DNA of 64,000 bases from Cylindrobasidium torrendii FP15055 ss-10. Taxonomy: Eukaryota; Basidiomycota; Agaricomycetes; Agaricales; Physalacriaceae. Position numbers and translations under genes: made by a program. The stretch covers positions 165,508-229,507 of the forward strand of contig KN880444.1 in the NCBI GenBank assembly GCA_000934385.1, in the 5' to 3' direction. Positions 37,469 to 49,744 of this stretch are shown here, piece by piece. Positions within the stretch are counted from its first letter, which is position 1; every line of letters begins with the position of its first letter. The notes below the pieces were generated by a model. That model did no database searches, was not told where the DNA came from, and worked only from the letters and a program-made list of their open reading frames with translations.

Positions 37469-38649
37469 GGTGGTCGAGCTGATGGTCGCTGGGAGAGTCC
37501 TAAACTGCAACCTGCGCAGATGGAACCTTTATCAAACTTTAGGTTCGTCATCTTTTCGCGTAATACCCCTGTAAAAGGGCCGAGTGGGCCGAGCCCTTTT
37601 AGGAAACCACGCCGGCATGCAACGCATTGTTGATTCGATGTCTACTCATTCGCAGCCAATCTGAGCGGTGCCGAAGCAAACTGCCGAGTTTATGTTTTGG
37701 AGGATTGCCTGGGCTGCAGATAAACATTTCAGTTGGGCCAAAACGAGCTCCCACGTCTGCACAGACGTTCTTAGTCAGCGCCCCGCTCCTAATATGGACA
37801 AAGTCGCTCGCTTAAAACAAGGCACAATCTCAATGAAGGCACATCCCCGTCGTCGTCGTCGCCGTCGTCTTGCTTTCGCCGTCAACACATAAAATTCTCA
37901 ACGACAACACACAAGGCAAGCAACGCCGCAGTACGCTCAGTTGATTCGGCAGCGAACACCTCTGGCTCGCTGTGACTCTGTACTACCTAATACGGCCTGT
38001 TTCCCGCTGAGCGCCAGTTTGACTCCGTGCATGTCTGCGATAAACGATTCTTCAGGATACGATAGCCTTCCATGCAAATATCGTGCTCGACAGTAGGTAT
38101 CCAAGTCTGAGTCATTGACGATGGCTGTCAGTGGAATCCATTTCAACACCGGAATTCTCAACCGCGGAGCACACATACACAAACGGCAGGGCTTCTATCT
38201 CCAATGTAGACGTGTAACAGACGTAGTACTGTAGCTTCCATCTTTGAACTCGGCAGACGACGCGTACATGGTGCTATCGAATGTTTATCGCGACATGGTA
38301 CGAGAATGGCAGAGAATGGCCTTGCTGCAAGAGTATCTGTCGCCCAAATGCCGCCGGGTTTTAATCGTGCCACTCTTGATAAATCCCGCGTGGCAATAAT
38401 TCCCTCTTTTGCCATCTTAACCAAGAGCCAACCAGAGTGCTTCTGTCGTTCTAGGTCAGGACCAATGTGTTTACTACCTAGTGATCAAGGATGCTCATCT
38501 AGTAGACATTAGTATGTGTATGCAACAAGGGCTAAATACTGGATGAAGTGGGATGGTTGTGCAATGGCATGTAGAAATAGTGTCCTTTAATGTACAGTGT
38601 AGCTGATATGTAGTAGAAATCCGCACAGTCCCCAAATGCCTCCAATCGT
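37469..38649. other. Intergenic region, 1.2 kb, with a CGT microsatellite
   Basis: ABC transporter promoter plus the 3' flank of the next MFS gene. An imperfect (CGT)n run lies at about 37848-37868. No gene seen. Confidence 0.5.
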
Positions 38650-40688
38650 CTAAACCTTCGACGCCGTCTCTGACTGCTTCTGCTCTACCGGTGCTTGCGG
38701 CTTCGTCGGCGCAAACCTCGACTTCTGCCTGAGCTTCTCTCCGTATTTGATGAATATGAAAGGGATGGGGACCATGGCAAGCGCAATGAATCCGAGTGTG
38801 TACGAAGCCCAGTTCGGATGCAACGCGGTGTACATGTCCTCCGCAAACAGAGGGAACGCAGCACCAAAGGAGGACCGGATAACGGTGTTCGCTGCGAGCG
38901 CAGACGCCGCCATCATCAGATATGTATCAATCATGTAGTTGAAAAACCCGAGCTAAAGGCAATGTTAGAGACGTGCACCTACCTGATGTGACTTTACGCA
39001 CGAAGATCCAGCAAATAGCAAAACCCATGGCACCTCCCGCCATCAGAGGAGCCCAGTAGTTTGTGTCCGGGGAGCTCGCGCCACCAATCCAAAAGCAAGC
39101 GATTGCAAAGAGCGGCGACGCAAAGAGAGTCATATGAAGACGGTATTCGGGAGGCGGAGCCCTTCCAAGGCGGATAGTCTCCCTTTCGTAGCGGGGATTC
39201 CAGATGATGAGGTATAGTATGACAGAGAGCACACCACCGAGGGCGATGGGGAGGAACATGAGACCAGATATACCTGCGTTGAAGCCATGGCCGCGTGTGA
39301 AAATAATAGGGTATGCCTCAAACAGCAAGTACAAGACGCCATAGACGAACTAGTAAGGTGTGTGTCAGCACATATTTGGAGCGGAAACGTGCAACGTACG
39401 CTCATGTAGAGAGTCGTGGCAAGAAGCATAGGCTCGAAAACGAGCATCTTGAAGGGGCGGGCGAGGATGTTCTCTACTTGTTGAGCCAGGGACTTCTCAT
39501 CCCGTTCCATCGGTGCCCAGTATCTCTCATCTCCAGTTTCCTTACGCAATCTCCTTGCCTTTTGAACAAGAATGATAGGTTTATATGTCTCTGGCACGAA
39601 GAAGAGAATCATAATCCAGCAGAGACCAGCCTTCGAGGTTATCATTAGACCAGACGAATCTTGATGAATGACAATACGCACGAAGATGGTGAGAACCCAG
39701 AAAAGCCATCTCCAAGATGCACCGCCAACCGAGATGAATCCAGCGACAGTAGGCCCAAGCGCAGGACCTGCGAATGGTGCTACTGTGAAGATGGCAAGGG
39801 CCTTTCCACGCGTCCTTGCATCCCATATATCCGAGACTAATGCACCGGAGTTGGTGAGTGGTGCTGCAGCAAACACACCCCCAAGAAACCGGAAGACGAG
39901 GAGGGAAGCAACATTCTTCGATAGCGCCATACCTACTTGGAATCCCTGTGGATAATGAGAACATGAACATCTCGGACGGCAGGCCCGACTTACAGTGTAC
40001 ACAGCAAAAGCTCCAATGAACAATGGACGACGTCCAAATTCTTCGCTCAACGGCCCCCATAATAATGGCCCCACACAATAGCCCGCGACGAACAGAGATA
40101 TCATAAGGGTGGCGACGATAGAGCTCATGTGGAACTCCGCCATCATGTCGGCAACAACCCCAGACGCTGCATGCAATGTTAGTCACGGAGAAAGGGCTAG
40201 AGGGAAGCTCCAGGCGTAGCCACCCAGTGCAGCAGTGTCGTGCTCGTCTCAATTCAACAAGGCGACAGTAGGAATGCAGACACCGCTGACGCGTGGTAGC
40301 TGGCCGAAAGCTGAGTACTGAGTAATGAACTTACGCGCTGCACTTGCGAATGTGCTAGGTAAGGTACATCAATACAGTTTTGCATGAGTCCAGACGATAG
40401 CCACTTACGCGTTAAGAACAAGCACACCGCCAATCATTGTCAAACACCATCTTTTGAGATTGGACCAGTTCTACCCAGGTGTTGGACGCCTGAAATCGAA
40501 TGGGAAGAATACGGGATGCTCACCTGAGGATTGGCCGGGTCGTTCTCTTCGAATCCAACCTCGTACGGATCCCCTTCGTCGAACTTCTCCTCTACTTCAC
40601 TTTGTCGTATCTCAGGCGAGCCTCTGCTACGCTCGAAATTCTGCGACCGAAGCGTGTGCGTGTCTTCAGACGACGAACGGGTGGACAT
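38650..40688 (-). CDS. MFS multidrug transporter (DHA1-like), second copy
   Basis: Charged cytosolic N-terminus (MSTRSSSEDTHTLRS, FDEGDPYEVGFEENDPANP) followed by twelve predicted TM segments. Visible signatures: VAGYCVGPLLWGPLSEEFGR (motif A region), FRFLGGVFAAAPLTNSGALV, GPALGPTVAGFISVGGASWR, VPETYKPIILVQKARRLRKE in the central loop, and a tail rich in Lys/Gln. Several introns, including small exons near the 5' end around 40150-40450. Likely plasma-membrane efflux of small molecules. Related in layout to the MFS gene at 27845-29826 but clearly diverged, so not a recent tandem copy. Confidence 0.88.
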
Positions 40689-41565
40689 GGTGAGTGCGAG
40701 GGTGTGGGTGGTCAGTCGGATTCGTCAATAGCTGATGTTTATATTTGTACGGAGTGGAACAGACTGTCTGACGAGACTAATAACCCTTGGATCATTTTCC
40801 GTGGGAGAACGGATTCTTGCTATAAAGGGAGGGTAACGATTGCGGGCTCTGCCGAGCGTCAGCCTCGGTGAGGTCAGCTCACAAAGTTACGGTTCCCAAA
40901 TCCGTCAAATACCATCCAGATGTGGTGGGGGCATCCTAGAACGGGGGTAAGCACCTGGAATAGGTACCGTCTGGGTACCAAACCGGATGATTGTGCCGCG
41001 AAAGGTCTCAACAGACAATTGCCGCGTCCGATGGGAAATGGGAGATGATGTGACGCGTCGTTCGGCAGGGGTGTGCAGTCGTTCGGGACTTTGGCAGGCA
41101 GTAAGAATCTGTTAAGAATAGAGCAAAAGATTGAAAGATCGACGTTACTCACTGAGTCACAATGAAATCAGAATCCGGATCGTCCAGAGCCGGGGCAGCC
41201 AGTACACCGACGGTCTGAATCCGGCCGATAATTCGGCAGATCCGACTATGGAACCACGGTCCACATTTGTTGTAAGTGATGGTCTTGACTGTCTTCGTGA
41301 GAGGCGATTTATGTCGCCCAACAAAGACATCGAGGAAGAAACCATCCAATACACATTACCAGAATCCGAAAGTAGTGTACGAGGTAGATAATCCGGAATG
41401 AGGGTGAGCATGGTGGGCAGGTATAGGCCGAATGAATGTGGGATGCAAAGACAAAGCAGGCAACAAGGATAGTAGGTACGTAGCAGTCAAGTAAGGTACA
41501 AAGAAGACAATGGGCCGAAGATTATCGTGGTATATACATAGGTCATCCAAAGAGAGAATGAGTGA
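40689..41565. other. Intergenic region between MFS promoter and YPK1 3' end
   Basis: About 0.9 kb. Short open frames on both strands, none with a domain. Confidence 0.5.
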
Positions 41566-43424
41566 TTAGGCGCTGACAGGCATGTTTGTGCCATTGAACG
41601 AGAAGCCCGAAAACTGGTCCTGGACTGTCTGGCTCAGGTTGGAGTCCTCAACAAAGCTGTCTATCGGCGCCTCTGTCGTGAATACAGTGTCGAAGTTGGA
41701 TACATCAACCGGGCTTGTTACGCTTGGCTTGAAAGGAGGCACGATCTTCTTCTGCGCAAGCATGCCGAAGTCGACATGGTTCTTGAAGAAGGGGTCCTCC
41801 TTGATCTCCTGGGCACCGTTGACACCAAGGCGCTTTGCCGGGTCGCGATTCAAAAGATTGGTCAAGATGTTGCGTGCCTCAGGGCTGATGTCGGGGCCAA
41901 AAGTGAGAGGATCGTGCAAAATCTTCTCGTACATCTTGTCGGTGACCTCTGTTTGAAAAATCAGGAAAAGAAGACATGCAATATTGTGGCAGTCCTTACC
42001 ATCATAGAAGGGCGGCAATCCAGAAAGCATCTCAAACAGAAGCACACCCAACGTCCACCAGTCAATCGTCTTGTTGTAGCCTTGGCCATTGAGAATTTCT
42101 GGTGCAAGATACTCGGGTGTCCCACAGAAGGTGTTCGTCTTGTCATTCTCCTTCATGTTGAGCTTGCAGAGACCGAAATCGCAGAGGGCAATGTGACCAG
42201 TGAAATCGAGCAAGATGTTTTCGGGCTTGAGGTCACGGTAGACAACATCCAACTGGTGCAGGTGCTCAAGAGCGAGTAGCAGCTCGGCGCTGTAGAATCG
42301 CGAACGCTCCTCGCTGAAGCGCTGTTCCTTCTGGAGGTGATGGAATAATTCGCCTCCGTTGACGAACGCGAGGACGAGATAAAGCTTCTGCTCCGACTGG
42401 AAACTGAACTTGAGCGGCACGATGAAGGGGCTGGTGACCTGGGCCAGGACAAGTCGTTCGGCAAGTGTATGCGTTATTTCGTTGCGGTGGACAATGTGTG
42501 CTTTCCGGATAGTCTTCAGCGCGTACACACGAGACGTATCCCTTTTCCGAACTTGCATGACCTAGACAATGTTAAAGACAATCACTGTGAGTGTAAGGAG
42601 GTGCACGCACCTTGCCGAAACTACCCTTGCCGATGACGGTGATCAACTCAAAGTCATCAATCGTCAATGAGCCGCCATAGTGGGGCTGGTACGTGACGCC
42701 AATTTGGATCCTCCCAGAGCCTGCCTCCAGGTCATACCACTGATCCTGCTGGCCCATGTTGTCGAAATCGGGGACGAACTTGACACCGCCGAGGAAAAGA
42801 TCGTTGCCAAGGTCGGCGGAAAGGCCTTCAGAGGTACGTTTCGGCTCTTCAGAGCGCAGATAGAACTGTAGGGATATTTCTGCATCACGGGACACGTCGC
42901 TGTGACAATTTGAGGGCGGGGTGGAATGGTCAAGGAAAGGAAAACGTACAAATGGGCCTGGTACATGTAAATGGGCTTCTCCATGTCTCCGCCGAGGGGA
43001 GTGATGAGAACTTGGTTGACCTCGTATTCCATAACGGCGTACGGGAGCCACCAGCACTGGGTGCGTTGGACGCTGTCACGACTAGCAGCGACATTAAAAA
43101 GGTGGACTGCTTATTAATAGAGTACACGCACCTCGTTCCCCTTGTCTTCGACGCGAGAAGGCGCGACTGCGTTACACTTGCGGGCGACATGGCCGCTGCG
43201 ACTTGACCAGGTTGCGACTGCATTACGTTCTGGACGGCAGGTGGCAGGGCGACACCGGGCGGCAGGGCGAGGCCCTCTGCGCCGAGCATGCGGATGGCGA
43301 GCAAGCCAGAGCGGAGGCGTGGACCGCCGTCGGGATTGCCAGGCGTCGGCGTCACCGAGCGCGTGCTGCCATCGTCACTACGGAGGTTGGTGGATGACTT
43401 TTTGTTGCGGCTAAGCCAGGACAT
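41566..43424 (-). CDS. YPK1: AGC kinase YPK1/SGK homologue
   Basis: Ser/Thr kinase downstream of TORC2 and Pkh/PDK1 that controls sphingolipid synthesis and membrane stress. N-terminal 250 residues include a C2-like region (VNQVLITPLGGDMEKPIYMY). The kinase domain has VIGKGSFGKV, ALKT, VYRDLKPENILL, DFGLCK, and the activation loop TFCGTPEYLAPE. The C-terminal tail carries a turn-motif region (TEAPIDSF) and the hydrophobic motif FSGFSF. All catalytic residues are present. Start at 43424 (MSWLSRNKK). It has six or so introns. Divergent from the CRAL-TRIO gene, another lipid-linked gene. Confidence 0.94.
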
Positions 43425-44176
43425 TATTCACGAGTATTGGTGTGAAGATAGGAAGATTCAGTAAGAAAGACCGGCTCTCTGCAACGACTGTGGGGTGTGG
43501 ACTGGACGGTGTTGGTGTTGGTGGATGGAACGACAGGTAGAAAAAGGGTCCGCTAAGCCATTAATGTTACTGTGATCGGATCTCGGTGCGACGCCGTTGT
43601 TGCCGTCGATACTCAGTCCACAAAACTCTCGTCCCACAGCCAACCATCAATCATACGCTTTGAATTTCGAAGCAACCAAGCTTTCTTTCTTGTTGCAACT
43701 TTGCCTGTGCTGCACGGATCCCGGATCCAACACTTAACACTGGGTGTAATATGTTTACGTCTGCACATCCCCGTACTGGACCTGCTGGACTCACACTTAC
43801 TCTACAACCATAAAAGGTGAAGCTTCGAGGATCTGGCCAGTGGAACCAAATTGTGCAAAGTCTAATCTGCATGCAGGATCAATGAACGCGGCTTAGTATT
43901 TCTGTAGTCCTCGAGCTCGTATTACACAGAGTTACTTACATTAGGACATCGGCATGTTCTCTGGTGGTAGTAGTTGGATAGTAGTGTTGGACAAGGACAC
44001 AAGGTTAATAGCGTTGCCATAAAAGGTGATTTTTGGGAAAATTATACCTGCCGTAGCATGACTTGTGGGCCACGACCAGCCTTCAGCACGGTTGAGCCAC
44101 ATTTCCTTCGTGGAGTTGGCCATCTACAGACGCCGGAATAACGATCGAAGGGGTCACTTTCCTGCAGCCTGCCACC
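43425..44176. other. Divergent promoter region between YPK1 and CRAL-TRIO genes
   Basis: 0.75 kb; TATA-like ATAAAAGG strings occur near 43811 and 44021. No coding signal. Confidence 0.45.
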
Positions 44177-45282
44177 ATGTCCACGGTCTATACCCCACTT
44201 CCTACGCCCACCACTTCAGATGCTGCGAAGATTCCAGCGCCGACACCCGAGCAACAGAAACTATATGATGCAGTCCTCACACACTTTTCTGCCGACGCAT
44301 ACACAATTCCCGGAGAAGAGAATGGCAAGCTTACCGAGGCAGAGAAGTTTTGGTTGTCGTACGAGTGCCTGAATAGGTGCGCCTCAAAGTATACACGGAA
44401 TCCCTCTGACGATGAAATGCTAGGTATTTGCGTGCAGTCAAATGGAAGAGCGCGGACGCGGCTATTCAACGGTTGGAGGCCACACTGAAATGGCGGAGGT
44501 CATTCGGGGTATACGACAAAATCACTGCAGAATTTGTTGAACCAGAGGTGCGTAGGCTGTTTCGCGTCTCGACAGTTTCATGAATTACAAAACAGGCATT
44601 GACGGGCAAGGAAGTCATCTTCGGGAACGACGTACAGGGACGGCCAGCTGTGTACCTCATACCCAGTCGTCAAAATACCCAGGAAAATCCCAAACAAATA
44701 GATTTCGTCGTGTACATGCTCGAAAGTGCCATAGATCTCATGGGTCCTGGTGTTGAGTGCGTCCCCTCCCACTGCCTCAAATCGTACTAGGCTGAGTTCC
44801 GTTTCGCTAGGTCGCTCGCTCTCCTCATCAACTTTGGCGACCGCGGCAAAAACCCGTCGATGGGAACGTCGCGCAGTGTGCTCAACATCCTCCAGGAGCA
44901 CTACCCCGAACGCCTTGGCAGTGCACTCATTATCAACATCCCCTTCCTTGTGAACGCGTTCTTCAAACTCATCCTCCCCTTCGTCGACCCCATCACGCGC
45001 CAGAAGGTCCACTTCAACCCGGACACGGTCAAGGATGGACTCTTCACGTCTGACAATATCATGAAGGAGCACTGGGGCGGCGCTGTGGATTTCAAATATG
45101 AGCACGAAAAGTACTGGCCCGCACTTGTAGAAATGACTACGAAGCAAAGGGCAGCGTGGATGGCCAAGTGGGAAGAACTGGGTGCAAAAGTGGGCGTGAA
45201 GGAATGGGACTACAAGGCTAGCGCTCCTCAAGCGACTGTGCCAAGCACCGAGGTTGCTGAATCTGCGCCAGCGAGTTCATAA
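44177..45282 (+). CDS. CRAL-TRIO (Sec14-like) lipid-binding protein
   Basis: ATG in a good context (gccaccATG). The CRAL-TRIO N-terminal helix includes KLTEAEKFWLSYECLNRYLR after splicing, then AAIQRLEATLKWRR. The lipid-binding domain shows DVQGRPAVYLIPSRQNT, LALLINFGDRGKNPS, LQEHYPERLGSALIINIPFL, and FFKLILPFVDPITRQKVHF. The C-terminus is Ala/Ser/Pro-rich. Proteins of this type carry phosphatidylinositol or other lipids between membranes in the cytosol. Length about 300 residues, normal for Sec14-like proteins. Four exons with GTGCG donors. Ligand unknown. Confidence 0.92.
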
Positions 45283-45495
45283 TCATCATGCTGTCCCATC
45301 AGCCGTAGACTACTTATATCCATCACCTATTGCAACCCTTTAGACGAATTCCAATCAAGTCACACAACAAATAAAGCAAGCAACTTGACCAGCAATAAAC
45401 GAAGCACACAAGCAAAGGAGAGTAGGTTAATTCTGTGTTCGAAGGGAGACCCTGCATCCCACTGGTCATCATTATCCGGCGCCAGGCCGCAGTCC

Positions 45496-47701
45496 TCATG
45501 AGCGCCTTGACCAATCCGTATACCCTGTCGAAATCGTATCACTCCGCAGAACGAGCTCTTTGAATCCGGGGCGCGCAAGAGGCAGATCTTGTCGCTGAAC
45601 GGAAGGTGGCCTCTCGTACGAGAGCCTGAACGAGCCCGACGACGATCCTGATGACGGCCGTGACCGCGGCGCCATCGTGGTCGCTGCCGGCGGAGGAAGC
45701 TGTACGAATGTCGCTGGTGGCGGCGTCGCGGTCTTTGACTTCCGGAAGATAGGAAGCGTTGGGGTCCGCGCGCGAGTAGGAAACGCGATAGAGAACGTCT
45801 TGAGGTTAAAGCGCCGTTTGGGGAATTCGACGCGCTCTTCAGGATTCGGAGGGGCAATGAAATCGAACTTCTCGTCGTCGAAAGCGGAAAGGCGGTCGGC
45901 CTCTGATGGAGGGGCCTGCGAGCGGGCCACTGCAGTTCATTCAGAATACTTGATTCAAAATCACGGGAGGGACGCTCACGGTACTCTGGAAGTCCCTTGC
46001 CAAAATTGAAACGGCAGAATACACCGAGGACGAATGTTGCGACAGTGAGGGCCGCTGAGGCTGAGGCCATGACGCAGAAAAATGCCCAGTTAAGGAAGAT
46101 AAAGCGGAAGGTGTCTGAGTAGAACATGACACCCCAACCCGCCAGGTAAAGAAGTGATAATTGCAGGAAGACGAACATGAGAACACGCCTCTCAGTCCGG
46201 ACGCCAACCCATCCCTAAAGACTGATGAGAGCGAGTCGGTAGGAAGAATACTGCGACGTACACAGAACAGCCAAACGAGGAGTAGCTTCATGATCATCAG
46301 CATTATGAACTCTCTGTATCAACGATGCTCACTAATATGCTGGCAAACGCGGTCGTCTTGTAGAGGACCGCGAAATCGGCCACCTCCGCTGCGATGCCGT
46401 TGAAGAGGCTGTCGAGCCATAAGATGAGCATGACGCTCATGAAGAAAAACGACAATTGTAGGATAACAGAAAGCGCAAGAATGGTGTGGTAGACCCTGTT
46501 GATAATCCGGGAAGCACCAAGGCGCTTGAAGGTCTGCCATCCGAACGTCTACGACCTATGAGCACCTTGTTGACAAATTGGATTAAGAATGACTTGCCTT
46601 AACAATTCGCCATGATAGCCAAACGGAGATGATTAGTGCAACTGCATTAAAGGCTAACCCAACCGCTTCGGTGATGTGTCTTGGGCGCCAGTAACCCTCG
46701 ATAAGCGATGTGCCGTCACAAGCGCCAAAGATCACTGCCCGGTGAAAGTCTTCCTCGAAATGGCGAGTGTGGACAATTTGGATGGAGGACCACACCATAG
46801 ACATGAGATGGGTCAAGCAAGACGCAATGGTGTGAGGAATGGATTCGTTGAGGATGGCAACTATGGACATTCCCAGTACCCAGAATTGGAATCCGATGAA
46901 CGCGATGTCCTCCCGTTTGGTGTTGTCAAGGCTATGTTGAGTCATAAGACTGTGAACGGTCGCAACAAGGGCCTGGGAACGTACACATTGGAAGGATATT
47001 GCAGGGAATGCAAACACTTCTGAGAAAGGGTGAGAACGACTGAGTCGTCGTATCGGCGCATGTTGCGCTTCTGTGATAAGGTCAGAAAGGACGCTGTCGC
47101 CATATGTCACACGCACCTTGTGTTCCTCCTCGTGTTCCCCTTCGTCGTCGTTCTCCTCATCATCGGAGTGCTCAAAATCCTCTTCATCGTCGCTCTCGCT
47201 GGCATCACTCTCATCATCGTCATGTTCGTCTTCATGTTCGTGGCCGGACGTTGCGGACGGCGAAGGCGCGCTGCCGCTGGATATTGAAGCCGAAGTCTTA
47301 GCGGGCGACGAAGTGGATGAAGTGATTGCAGTCACGACGGTCGTAGCCGAGTGATGATGGGCTGCTGAAGACGAAGCGGAGGAGGAAGTCTCCAAGGTGG
47401 AGGTCACATTTATCGTGCGTCCAGGCAGATTGACTGCGTCGGTGGCGTTCCACACAACTATGCACTCCTTGTCGAATTTGGACTTGTTGTTGAGCAATTG
47501 GGCAGGGCAGATTCGCAGAAAGTTGGAATGGAGATCTGGGATTGTCTTGCGGCCGTCGAAGAGGGTGGTCCCTTGGCTGGCCAGACGCGACAGAAACGCC
47601 GCCGCATGCGCATTGATATGGAGTGCTTCCGACTGCAGTGTGACCTGCACAAAGCAGTGTGCAATGGAAAAGATGAAATACAAGGTCGTAAGACGCGTCA
47701 A
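45496..47701 (-). CDS. Multi-pass membrane protein with long acidic stretch, unknown function
   Basis: Reading from about 47701: a segment with SRLASQGTTLFDGRKTIPDL, likely N-glycosylation sites, a Ser/Thr-rich stretch, and about 45 residues that are almost entirely Asp, Glu, Ser and His (GHEHEDEHDDDESDASESDD begins it). At least seven membrane spans follow (for example ALIISVWLSWRIVK and LQLSFFFMSVMLILWL). The cytosolic tail is Pro/Ser/Arg-rich, ending TDWSRRS. The N-terminal exon is unresolved; a hydrophobic leader probably lies at 47700-47810. The intron at 46549-46597 uses a GCAAGT donor. I do not recognise a named family. The acidic His-rich part suggests metal or cation contact outside the membrane, which is inference. 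Confidence 0.75.
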
Positions 47702-49737
47702 AGTGAGGCGTTCCCACTTTACACAGGCAAGTGAGCATGATGGCAGGCATTTGCGCTCTGAGACGCACCATCAGACGGGCTGCCGCCACTATTCTGCCAT
47801 ACACCATCATCCCTAACCAAAAAGGAGCCGCCTGGGCTGGACAAGATAGTGTCGAAGAAAAGAAAGGACAGAGAAAGGAAAGAAGAAAAAGTGTCCAGAG
47901 TTCACTTCCAGGGTTCACTGCATAAGTACACACTGGGGTTGGTGGACTCTGGAAAGATGATCAACGTTTGATCGCCATCAGCAGAGCCTTTCTCATGACA
48001 ACCACCAATAACATACGCCTGTCTATATTTATCTTGTTGCCTGCCCCGGTATTTTGGATTCTGGATGGTCGGGCGGCCCGACTCACTGGGCGCGCGCCCT
48101 GTGTCTGCTAGCCAGCTGCTAGCTCAACTTGTAGGTTACTCCCGCAAGCACAAGGCTCAAATCCTCGAGTGCGGATCACTTCAGTTTGTCCGCTGTTGCT
48201 GCTTGCTGAAGCATCCGAACGCTGAACTCATGGTGTCACCTTCTGGCGCTAAGTATTCGAATCCTCGTTGCAGCCCATATGTCCTCAGACAGTCACGCAA
48301 TGCTCACCTACATGCTCTCTTCGTCGTTGATTCCCAGGCTATTCCGATGCTTCAGACAGGTGCAGAGCAGCCTACTACTACTTACCTGAGGGTATACCGT
48401 ATCTGTGTGCTTGGGCATATGCGGAAATGTGATAGCCATCGGGATCTACAAAATCCAAGCCTGTTCGCTGTCTGCCGGATACACCAGGCAGCAGGCTAAC
48501 TTGAGGCTAATTATGTATACTGTACATCTGTACATCACTGATATGTTACTTATGTACCACCTTTCCCTCATTCGGAAAATGATCACACAATGCAAAAGCT
48601 CAGAAATCGAGGACGGAAAGTGTGCCACTCCAACAGCAAATCTATGAGAATTGTATGAGAATTCATATAGGCCCGCATTATGTTCATCATTACAACAACG
48701 TGCAATTCAAGTGCCTGGCTACCACAATGATACTTACGCCAAGATACCCATGTAGTTGACGCACGCTAAGACGGCCTGAGGTCGACTGTTCGTCGATATC
48801 CTTTGACACTATTGTCGTACCCGACTGCAATGCTATACAGGCGCGATCGCGACTGATCGCGACTCTGCGTCCAAGTCGATCGCGTCACATGTCTCTTGAC
48901 TCTCTTCCTTGACTATCATTGTCGCCACCGAGTTCAACGAGAACAATGGAATTGGCCCAAAGTTCAATGTCAATCCTCTACAGTGACTCTACAAAGAAAT
49001 GACACATTTGGCGCGAGTCACGTAACTACGTTCAACGCAACCGAAGGAAAGCGCAACACGGTCGCACTTCCTGGGCAATACAAGCTTCCACTTTACGCGT
49101 CCTCACTCGTCCTCGGTGCCCCCGATAATCTCAAAATTATCTTGAATGTGTACCACTGCTTAGCAAGTGGCGGCGTCACTGTGCGGGCGAGCCCATCAAT
49201 TGTAAACTGCGCCCACCCTTCATGTCGACCGTATTCTCCTCACCCGTGTACTTCATGGCAGACGTTACTTCCAAATCCTGTTGAGCAGCGGGTGAAATAC
49301 AGAAGCTTGTCGGACTGAGTAGGATTTGATGTGCCAGGGTGTGCAGGAGGAAAAGGGAATCCAGTACGAGTGCCAGATGTGGGGTTCGAGAGAGCTGGGG
49401 ATGAATGGTTGGATTTGCATTCGACGTCTGTATGTTTTCTTTACTTACTGCTGAGTTGGACTCATGTTCACAGCACGATATAGCCACCTTCGCAAGCAAG
49501 GGTTGCTTCACACAAACGGGCAGCTCAAAGTGTTACGCAATGTTTGTCGCCTCAGGGTGGCTCTGCTTCTATCTTTGGTTGACTTGACAATAGTCACCAC
49601 ATTCAGTCCGTGAGGCAGCCTCATTTTCGACGAAACAAAGGAACCAAGAAAACAAACAACCATTCATAGGCCAGTGACCCTTGCGCCACTGCCACAACAG
49701 CCATCACAATGAGCCATTCCCGGGTCCGTGATCACGA

Positions 49738-49744
49738 TATAAAA
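49738..49744 (+). promoter_or_regulatory. Orphan TATA box
   Basis: TATAAAA followed by a C/T- and CCACAA-rich leader, resembling fungal core promoters. No convincing coding sequence follows; the nearest ATG-led frame (49887) has about 47 codons. Confidence 0.35.

Noticed and set aside
37848..37868. CGT repeats as a possible coding poly-Arg region
   Set aside because: Flanking frames are short and unsupported; treated as a simple microsatellite.
47030..47354. Ser- and Val-rich plus-strand ORFs
   Set aside because: Shadows of the GAC/GAG/GAT-rich acidic stretch of the membrane protein on the minus strand.
48240..48275. TATTCGAATCCTCG resembling a tRNA T-loop
   Set aside because: The five bases on each side do not pair, and no cloverleaf can be drawn.
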